Origin: Caldifarciminota bacterium 4484_18
Lineage (GTDB): Bacteria; Hydrothermota; UBA3073; NMUJ01
Assembly (NCBI GenBank): GCA_002256535.1
Contig: NMUJ01000042.1
Coordinates: 1-5,273 of the forward strand
Length of the DNA stretch: 5,273 nucleotides
Direction of reading: 5' to 3'
Under the pieces are notes generated by a model. It ran no database searches and was not told the origin of the DNA. It worked only from the letters and a program-made list of their open reading frames with translations. A program made the position numbers and the translations under genes. Positions 1-5,273 of the stretch are shown here, piece by piece. Each line of letters begins with the position of its first letter. The stretch's first letter is position 1.

Positions 1-2499
1 ATGCATGGTACACATGTTGCAGGTATCAGCTCTGCTGTCACCAACAACGGTATCGGTGTAGCAAGTACCGCATGGAGTGTAAAGATAATGCCGGTCAAAT
101 GTTATGCAGGTGGTGAATATATTGTTCATGGTTACGATGGCATACTTTACGCCGCACGTACCGCATATCTGAACGGCTATCGCTGTGTGATCAACTGCAG
201 CTGGGGTAGCTACGGGTATAGTAGTTTTGAACAAAACGTCATAAACACTGCACACAACACATACGGTGCGATAATAGTTGCAGGTGCCGGCAATGAGGGT
301 ATTTCTACCCCACATTACCCCTCAGCTTATAATAACTGTATAGGGGTGGCAGCTACTGACCAAAGTGACCACAAAGCGTGGTTCTCCAATTACGGAACAT
401 GGGTTGCCCTATCCGCACCTGGTATGTCAATCCTGAGCACCATCTACCCCGAGTATGGTGGCTATGTCGCATGGGATGGCACCTCCATGTCTTCACCTGT
501 AGCTGCATCCGCAGTCGCTTTACTCTGGTCATTCTTTATCGATTCATCCAACACATGGGTAGAAGATCAAATACTAAACACTGCAGATAATATCGATGAT
601 ATCAACCCCACCTATGCTGGACTATTAGGTAGCGGTAGGGTGAACATCTACAAAGCTATAGCTACTACAATTTATCCACACATTATCTTGGTGAGCTACA
701 ATCTACGTGAAGCCACCGGCGATGGTGATGGCGTATTCAATCCCGGTGAAACTGGTAAGCTGCGTGTCACCTTACATAATGAAGAAGGTTGGCGACCTGC
801 TGAAGGACTAACCGCCAAGTTGGTGATATCACACCCTGACATCACAGTTACCGATAGCATAGCAGATTTTGGCACGTTGCTACCAGGTGCAACCACAACG
901 AATCTTGGCGACCCATTCTATCTGGAAGCAACCCCAGACGCTGAGCTTGGCACCATATCAGCCATGTTGGTATTGACCGCAAACGAAACCAACCATCCAT
1001 ACCTTGATACGATTGAGTTCATGCTAACACTCACAATATACCAAGCAGGGTGGCCACAATCTATTGGCAGCAGTGTAAAAGGTAGCCCTGCCGTCACTGA
1101 TATCGATACCGATGGTACAACCGAAATAATCGCACCCACACTTAATGGTAAGCTCTACATATGGGATTATGAAGGTAATCCCGAACCTGGCTCGCCGGTC
1201 GATCTATCTGGCGAGATATGGGCTGCACCCGTAGTAGCTGATGTAGATAATGACGGAACTTGTGAGATAGTGGTTGGTAGCAGAAACTATCACCTCTATA
1301 TTGTAAAACCTGACGGTTCAATCGTTGGTGACAGAAATTTAGGGCATTACATCATAGGTACACCTACCGTAAAAGATATCGGTGACAATGGTCTCAAAGA
1401 GATCATCGTCGGCACCTTCGGCAAAAAGCTATACGTGTTGCAAGATGGTGATACCATCGACTACCCCCATTTCCCCATCGAGGTAAGTGATCGCATACTT
1501 TCTGGTATAGCTGTTGGTGATATCAACAACGACGGTACACAAGAGATGGTCTTCGGTACATACGATGGTAACCTATACGCGGTTACATCCGCAGCTACAA
1601 TTGTGACAGGCTTCCCCGTAGCGCTTGGTGGCCATATCTGGGGTAGCCCAGTACTGGCGGATATAAATGGTGATGGTCAACTTGAAATACTTATAGGGTC
1701 TGACAATCATAACTTCTATATCGTTGATACCTCTGGCATCATATTACATACGATAGATGCAGGTGGCCAGATAAAATACGAACCTGCCGTCATCACAGTA
1801 GGTGGTTTGTATCGCATCTTATTTGTTGCAGGTAGCAAGCTATGGTGTATAGATCACATGGGCAATGTACTGGACGGTTTCCCATATGATGCAGGTAATA
1901 CGTTATTACCACCGACTGTCGCAGATATCGACGGTGACGATACGCTCGATATCATTTTACCACTTAAACAGGCCCCGTACATTGACATCGTTAACCTCAA
2001 TACTGGACAGCTTGATCATCGCATACCTGTAGATCCCATATGGTCACCTGTAATGATATGGGATATCGATGGTGATGGTGACCTCGAACTCATATTCGGT
2101 ACAAACAGTGGAGTAAACATCATCGACTACAAACAGCCAGCAAGTTTAAGCAATTCCTGTTGGGCCATATATCGACGCAACCTATCACGTACCGGTAATT
2201 TCAACGATCACTTCACAGGGGTTGAAATTACACCTCCACCATCTTTTAGCATTGTATCACCGACACCTAACCCGTTCACAGATAGGGTTAATATCGAGCT
2301 TATGCTTACCCAGCCCACCACTGTATCACTCAACGTCTACAATGTTATCGGTACAAAGGTATACTCCCAACGTATGCAACTCGGTAAAGGTATACACAAC
2401 ATCGTATGGGGTTCACACAACCTACCACCCGGTATATACTTTATCAACCTAAAAGTAGGCGATAAGGTTCATACATACAAGCTGGTGAATGTAAAATGA
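1..2499 (+). CDS. Secreted subtilisin-like (S8) serine protease with beta-propeller repeats and type IX sorting-like tail, 5' partial
   Basis: A subtilase whose N-terminus is cut off by the window edge. The first ATG is internal: the next residues form the catalytic-His motif HGTHVAG (His2), while the catalytic Asp, propeptide and signal peptide expected before it are not in view. Seen within the 832 visible residues: oxyanion Asn98 in VAGAGNEG and nucleophile Ser162 in GTSMSSP, so the visible part of the triad is intact. The catalytic domain ends near residue 220. Residues about 224-346 look like an Ig-like beta-sandwich opening with GDGDGVFNPGE, a form common in secreted FCB-group proteins. 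Residues 357-711 hold eight repeats of about 46 residues. A linker, CWAIYRRNLSRTGNF, follows, then an 80-residue C-terminal domain starting at PNPF (756-759) with LPPGIYF, typical of Por secretion tails. Inferred role: exported, probably cell-surface or released, protein-degrading enzyme. The tail could instead be a related FlgD-type Ig domain. Protease assignment is very secure; the export route is less so. Confidence 0.95.
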   Translation: MHGTHVAGISSAVTNNGIGVASTAWSVKIMPVKCYAGGEYIVHGYDGILYAARTAYLNGYRCVINCSWGSYGYSSFEQNVINTAHNTYGAIIVAGAGNEGISTPHYPSAYNNCIGVAATDQSDHKAWFSNYGTWVALSAPGMSILSTIYPEYGGYVAWDGTSMSSPVAASAVALLWSFFIDSSNTWVEDQILNTADNIDDINPTYAGLLGSGRVNIYKAIATTIYPHIILVSYNLREATGDGDGVFNPGETGKLRVTLHNEEGWRPAEGLTAKLVISHPDITVTDSIADFGTLLPGATTTNLGDPFYLEATPDAELGTISAMLVLTANETNHPYLDTIEFMLTLTIYQAGWPQSIGSSVKGSPAVTDIDTDGTTEIIAPTLNGKLYIWDYEGNPEPGSPVDLSGEIWAAPVVADVDNDGTCEIVVGSRNYHLYIVKPDGSIVGDRNLGHYIIGTPTVKDIGDNGLKEIIVGTFGKKLYVLQDGDTIDYPHFPIEVSDRILSGIAVGDINNDGTQEMVFGTYDGNLYAVTSAATIVTGFPVALGGHIWGSPVLADINGDGQLEILIGSDNHNFYIVDTSGIILHTIDAGGQIKYEPAVITVGGLYRILFVAGSKLWCIDHMGNVLDGFPYDAGNTLLPPTVADIDGDDTLDIILPLKQAPYIDIVNLNTGQLDHRIPVDPIWSPVMIWDIDGDGDLELIFGTNSGVNIIDYKQPASLSNSCWAIYRRNLSRTGNFNDHFTGVEITPPPSFSIVSPTPNPFTDRVNIELMLTQPTTVSLNVYNVIGTKVYSQRMQLGKGIHNIVWGSHNLPPGIYFINLKVGDKVHTYKLVNVK
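1069..2133 (+). repeat. Eight tandem FG-GAP/VCBS-type repeats encoded in the subtilase gene (probable eight-bladed beta-propeller)
   Basis: The repeats follow the pattern SPxxxDIDxDGxxEIxxGxxxGxLYxxD. The first Asp of the calcium-type loop falls at residues 367, 414, 459, 507, 554, 642 and 688, with Thr599 in the equivalent place in unit six, giving a steady period of 42-48 residues. Units 1, 2, 4, 5 and 8 keep a full Dx[DN]xDG loop; unit 3 has DIGDNG, unit 7 DIDGDD, and unit 6 has lost the acidic residues (TVGGLY). The repeats are conserved at protein level and diverged in DNA, so they are old rather than a recent tandem expansion. Eight such units commonly close into a beta-propeller that binds calcium and may act in substrate or surface binding; this fold is inferred. 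Confidence 0.85.
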
Positions 2500-2515
2500 C
2501 AACCGTCTGCGGTTG
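2500..2515. terminator. Possible shared bidirectional terminator hairpin between convergent genes
   Basis: Immediately after the subtilase stop codon, CAACCG and CGGTTG form a perfect six-pair stem around the tetraloop TCTG. It fills most of the 22-base gap between the two convergent stop codons. On the minus strand the stem is followed by TCATTTTAC, a weak T-rich tract; on the plus strand there is no T-run. It could serve as an intrinsic terminator mainly for the minus-strand unit. The stem is short and the T-tract poor, so the call is tentative. Confidence 0.4.
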
Positions 2516-2521
2516 AACCAC

Positions 2522-4741
2522 TCACTTTCGGTTGGTAACCACCCGCAGATAATTATCCCAACGTAGGTATTTACGTGCCACTCGCAACACATCCTCCGCT
2601 GTCACTTCTCTAATACGAGCTGGATCTTTGTCACTCCAATCATACCCCAACCCATACAGTTCATCAAGCACCGTCATCCTTGCCTGATCGATCAGCTTCT
2701 CACGTTCCATCGCATAACGTGATATACATATCTGTTTGGCTTTCTCCAACGTACCGCTATCCACTTTGGTTGTGGTTATCTCACGTATCACATCCTCCAT
2801 AATAGTGAGCACCGAATCCACCTTATCTGGCGCCGTAGCTGCGTATATGAGGAAAAACCCATCATCCAACCCCAACCAGTTGTATGCATGTACGACATAG
2901 ACAAGGCCTGCACCTCTCAACCTACTATGTAGCCACCCACCCGGCATATATATACCCGATATTATTGCATCAAGCACATGCATGGGGTAGCGATCAACAT
3001 CATCCACACCCATGCCGGGCCAACCCCAGAATATTATCGATTGTAATTTCGACGTACGTAATTCAATAGTTTCAGCAACCTCATCAAACTGCGGTGCTAC
3101 CACTTCATACGTTATAGCTTCATCCGGCAACTTATCAAAAAGCTTATCTATCCATGCAACCACCTCATCGCTATCTATTCCACCATACACAGCGATCACC
3201 ATGTTTGGCGCACGTACCCATGAGTTGTAGAATGCTTTCACATCATCCAATGTGAGCCCCTCCACATCTGTAAGCTCACCCGTCGGTAGGCTATGGTATG
3301 GATGGCTTTTGTACAGGGTATCACGAAAGACGCGCATCACCTCCAGGTAGGGGTTATCGGCTTCTGCCTTGATAATCTGTAATTGACGTGCCTTCAATCT
3401 TTCGAAATCCTCTTCATCGAATAGCGGGTCCTGCAGTATCTCTGCTATAAGTTCGAGCGCACGTTTGGTATCCTCTGCCAGCACCTGTGCCTCTATACCG
3501 AAACTATTGTTACCGCTGAATGGCGTAATCTGGCCACCCAGCTCATCGATCATCTCAGCAAGCTCCTCACGCGTGTGACGTTTGGTACGTTCAAATAACA
3601 ACTTCGTCATCAAGTTACATACACCATGTTTACCTTCTGGTTCGTATCGTACACCTCCAAGGAACCCCACCACCATACCTGTAAGTGGTGATGCCACCTC
3701 ACGCGTTACCACTCTGATACCATTATCCAGCACCCTCTCCTGTGGCTGACGCGCATAAAACTGTCTTTCTACAACTGGTTTGCTCACATATTCGTGAGGT
3801 ACTACCTGTGCAATCGCCATCCTACTCGTATCAAGATACGTTCCCAATACACGGTTAACATCAGCTACGGTAACTTTATCGATTCTATCCAAATATTTTT
3901 GTGTAAAATCGGCATCACCCGTCATAAAATAGTCCCATATTGCGGATTCGGCAACTTCCTCCGCCTTCTCGTAACGGAATAGGTATCGTATACGGATGAC
4001 ACGTTTGGCTCTATCCACTGCATCCGGTGGTACCCCCTTTTCTTTGAGTTCGTCTATGATGTGAAATATTTCAGCTTTTAGCTGCTCAAGGCTCTCAGGT
4101 ACACAGGATGTCCATATCGCAAAATACCCGTACGGTGCATGTGGTGTATGTGACCACACATCCACCGTAAGTGCAAGGTTGCGCTCTTTTGTCAAGCGTT
4201 GCTTTAAGATGCTGGATTCACCTTCACCCAACAACGTAGCTAACACATCTATCGGATACAGGTCAGGATGTGCAATATCAACATTCCTAAACCCTATCGC
4301 AAGATATGCTTTCTCGATTGCCATCGTATCCTCTACCATCCGTATCGTTGGTGGTGCCGGTTCTGCCGGTATCGGTTTGTAAATGTATCTACCTGGCTTT
4401 ATGGTACCGACAATCTCATCCACAATATTCAAGACTTCACCCTCGTCTACATCACCAGCTACCACCAGAATAGCATTATTAGGTACATAGTGTTTCCTGT
4501 AATATGTGATGAGTTCTTCCCTTGTGATACCCTTAAATAACTCTGTATACCCTATCGTCGGATATCGCATCGGCATATCAAGAAACAGTGCACGCATCAT
4601 CAGTTGATACAACCGATCTTGTGGCTCATCCAGATTCTGTAATATTTCCTTGAGTATGATACCACGCTGCATATCGACAGCTTCCTGCGGTATGGTGGAG
4701 CGGAACACCTCCTCCGTAAGTAAATCGAGTGCCGTCCTCAA
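2522..4741 (-). CDS. M16 peptidase, main fragment (end of domain one plus complete domain two)
   Basis: This 739-residue open frame carries most of the M16 protein. Residues 1-50 are the end of the first Peptidase_M16 domain; Glu32 in GIILKEI matches the third zinc ligand, though its HxxEH partner is absent. Residues about 73-310 form the first M16_C domain (ITREELITYYRKHYVPNNA ... VVAGDV). A second M16 unit starts at ERVLDNGIRVVTREV (335-349). There GVCNLMTKLLFERT sits where HxxEH is expected, with Asn376 and Lys380 replacing both His and Thr379 the Glu, so this half was never catalytic. Its M16_C part (about 493-739) keeps the Arg/Tyr pair in RLRGAGLVY (Arg609, Tyr615), known from the non-zinc partner subunit of bacterial M16B enzymes. 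The layout is thus a fused catalytic-plus-partner M16B protein. The first codon is TTG; the frame stays open further upstream without ATG, and the homology starts about eight residues before the TTG, so this is probably not a true start. Confidence 0.85.
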   Translation of the reverse strand: MRTALDLLTEEVFRSTIPQEAVDMQRGIILKEILQNLDEPQDRLYQLMMRALFLDMPMRYPTIGYTELFKGITREELITYYRKHYVPNNAILVVAGDVDEGEVLNIVDEIVGTIKPGRYIYKPIPAEPAPPTIRMVEDTMAIEKAYLAIGFRNVDIAHPDLYPIDVLATLLGEGESSILKQRLTKERNLALTVDVWSHTPHAPYGYFAIWTSCVPESLEQLKAEIFHIIDELKEKGVPPDAVDRAKRVIRIRYLFRYEKAEEVAESAIWDYFMTGDADFTQKYLDRIDKVTVADVNRVLGTYLDTSRMAIAQVVPHEYVSKPVVERQFYARQPQERVLDNGIRVVTREVASPLTGMVVGFLGGVRYEPEGKHGVCNLMTKLLFERTKRHTREELAEMIDELGGQITPFSGNNSFGIEAQVLAEDTKRALELIAEILQDPLFDEEDFERLKARQLQIIKAEADNPYLEVMRVFRDTLYKSHPYHSLPTGELTDVEGLTLDDVKAFYNSWVRAPNMVIAVYGGIDSDEVVAWIDKLFDKLPDEAITYEVVAPQFDEVAETIELRTSKLQSIIFWGWPGMGVDDVDRYPMHVLDAIISGIYMPGGWLHSRLRGAGLVYVVHAYNWLGLDDGFFLIYAATAPDKVDSVLTIMEDVIREITTTKVDSGTLEKAKQICISRYAMEREKLIDQARMTVLDELYGLGYDWSDKDPARIREVTAEDVLRVARKYLRWDNYLRVVTNRK

Positions 4742-4920
4742 ATGCTCCTCAGATACTGTGATTCGTATCCACCACCAGTTTTTATACCATACCAGATGCT
4801 CACCACCGGGCTACCGGGTAGCTGCTTCACTATCACCGTAAGCCCATTATCTAAAGTGTGTACACCACCGAATAGCGGTAACCACAGTGATATCATCAAA
4901 ATGGTGGTTAACCTACGCAT
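4738..4920 (-). CDS. M16 peptidase, N-terminal fragment with signal peptide
   Basis: A 60-residue frame that is the true start of the M16 gene. Residues 1-22 look like a signal peptide: MRR, then a hydrophobic run LTTILMISLWLPLFGG, then a short polar stretch, indicating export across the inner membrane. Residues 23-49 (LDNGLTVIVKQLPGSPVVSI and after) match the first strands of the M16 fold, parallel to LDNGIRVVTREV in the second domain. The family match ends at GGGYES; the last residues QYLRSI are out of frame and the stop follows. The ATG is well supported: it overlaps the upstream FtsA-like stop codon by 8 bases and has a Shine-Dalgarno-like AGAAGG in front. The piece is too short to work alone. 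Confidence 0.7.
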   Translation of the reverse strand: MRRLTTILMISLWLPLFGGVHTLDNGLTVIVKQLPGSPVVSIWYGIKTGGGYESQYLRSI

Positions 4921-5273
4921 CTTCTACCTTCTGGTAATTGGTTGTCACTAACATACCCAACAACGTAGCGTAGGGGGGTGTCAGATACTCTTCTGATACA
5001 CCTTCAACCGGTGTGATCTCACCTATGGAGATCGGCAACTGTATCCCCATCTTGTCTTCCATATGTTTGATAACCCTTTCAGAGATTATACCCTTGAGGT
5101 TAGCCATACCACCTGTCAATATTATCCCACGTGGCGGCAATAGCACTTTCCTTTTGGTCTGATACATACGACGTAACCACTCTATGATCAGCTTATAGAA
5201 ATACTCAACATAGTTGAGCATTATTGATTGCACTTCGTTGAGCTCGATCTCTACATAACCGGTGGAACGACTC
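4913..5273 (-). CDS. FtsA-like actin-fold ATPase, C-terminal part (5' end beyond window)
   Basis: The last 119 residues of an actin/Hsp70-superfamily protein; the frame stays open to the right edge (SRSTGYVEIELNE leads into the part shown), so the GTG at 5233 is an internal Val. The motif RGIILTGGMANLKGI is the adenosine-binding loop of the FtsA/PilM/MreB group, with its two glycines at about 5108-5113. It is followed by LPISIG and PPYATLLGML, in the order and spacing of the FtsA end (GGxxxxxG, pvxiG, PxyaTaxGLL). FtsA anchors the FtsZ ring at the membrane in cell division. The protein ends 11 residues after LLGML, leaving no room for the usual FtsA C-terminal amphipathic membrane helix, so it may be an FtsA-like paralogue or a PilM-type protein. 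No ftsZ follows; the next gene is the M16 peptidase, overlapping by 8 bases. Superfamily is confident; exact subfamily is not. Confidence 0.75.
   Translation of the reverse strand, partial: SRSTGYVEIELNEVQSIMLNYVEYFYKLIIEWLRRMYQTKRKVLLPPRGIILTGGMANLKGIISERVIKHMEDKMGIQLPISIGEITPVEGVSEEYLTPPYATLLGMLVTTNYQKVEDA
4927..4932 (-). promoter_or_regulatory. Ribosome binding site for the M16 gene
   Basis: AGAAGG lies six bases before the ATG of the N-terminal M16 piece, inside the 3' end of the FtsA-like gene. It supports this ATG as the real start of the M16 gene. Together with the overlapping stop it suggests translation coupled to the upstream gene. Confidence 0.6.

Larger units (their letters stand above)
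2522..4920 (-). pseudogene. Two-domain M16 (pitrilysin/insulinase family) zinc peptidase gene, interrupted by internal deletion with frame change
   Basis: Two open pieces in different frames together make one M16B-type protein: an exported N-terminal start, then the rest of domain one and all of domain two. The homology breaks at about 4757-4764, where frame one reads GGGYES and then runs on to a stop, while frame two picks up at ITVSEEHLRTALDLL. Aligned with the protein's own second domain (RYE ... VLAED), about 50-52 residues are missing between the pieces. These would have carried HxxEH, which holds two of the three zinc ligands and the catalytic Glu. A frameshift alone cannot restore them because the DNA is not present. 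As written the gene is non-functional as a metallopeptidase. A sequencing or assembly collapse in one contig would look the same. Confidence 0.75.

Noticed and set aside
1..3. ATG at the first base as the start of the subtilase
   Set aside because: It directly precedes the catalytic-His motif; subtilases need an Asp-containing region and usually a signal and propeptide before it, so the gene must begin outside the window.
696..1139. Minus-strand open frames (696-896 and 918-1139) opposite the subtilase Ig-like domain
   Set aside because: The plus-strand frame is clearly real here; the antisense translations have no recognisable features.
1069..2133. Recent DNA tandem duplication in the propeller region
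   Set aside because: The units resemble each other at protein level only; no long identical DNA copies are visible, so this is an ancient repeat domain.
2884..3230. Two short plus-strand open frames (2884-3069 and 3012-3230)
   Set aside because: They lie wholly inside the M16 coding sequence on the other strand, overlap each other, and their translations show no domain or signal features.
4179..4540. Plus-strand open frames opposite the first M16 domain
   Set aside because: Antisense shadows of a strongly supported coding region; composition is Cys-, Tyr- and His-rich without recognisable motifs.
4738..4765. Programmed ribosomal frameshift joining the two M16 pieces
   Set aside because: No slippery heptamer is evident, and a frameshift would still leave the HxxEH segment missing since its DNA is absent.
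4742..4951. Plus-strand open frame of 69 codons over the M16 start and FtsA-like end
   Set aside because: It runs antisense to two overlapping supported genes and begins exactly at the damaged junction; no independent evidence for coding.

Overview
The window holds two convergent transcription units with no non-coding stretch longer than 22 bases. The plus-strand gene encodes a large secreted serine protease: a subtilisin-family (S8) catalytic domain, an Ig-like domain, an eight-unit FG-GAP/VCBS-type repeat region that probably folds as a beta-propeller, and a C-terminal domain resembling the type IX secretion (Por) sorting tail. Its 5' end lies outside the window. The minus-strand unit reads from the right edge: the 3' end of an FtsA-like actin-fold ATPase gene, overlapping by 8 bases a gene for an exported two-domain M16 zinc peptidase. 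The two units end against each other across a small hairpin that may terminate both.

The sorting-type tail, the repeat region and the 'WxxYRxNxxRTG' motif after it point to a bacterium of the FCB superphylum or a related candidate phylum (for example WOR-3/Stahlbacteria or Cloacimonadota-like). This is inferred from protein architecture; no rRNA or other phylogenetic marker is present. Base and codon use look uniform across the three genes (ATA Ile, CGT Arg and GGT Gly are frequent), so there is no sign of recent transfer. No tRNA, insertion sequence, CRISPR array or phage gene is visible.

The most notable feature is damage to the M16 gene. The N-terminal piece, with signal peptide and first strands, is in one frame and stops early; the rest of the protein continues in another frame. 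About 50 codons that should lie between them, including the HxxEH zinc-binding motif, are absent. The second M16 domain also lacks HxxEH (it has NLMTK), so the locus as written cannot encode a zinc-dependent M16 active site. It is either a real internal deletion or an assembly error. I do not see a convincing new multi-gene system here.
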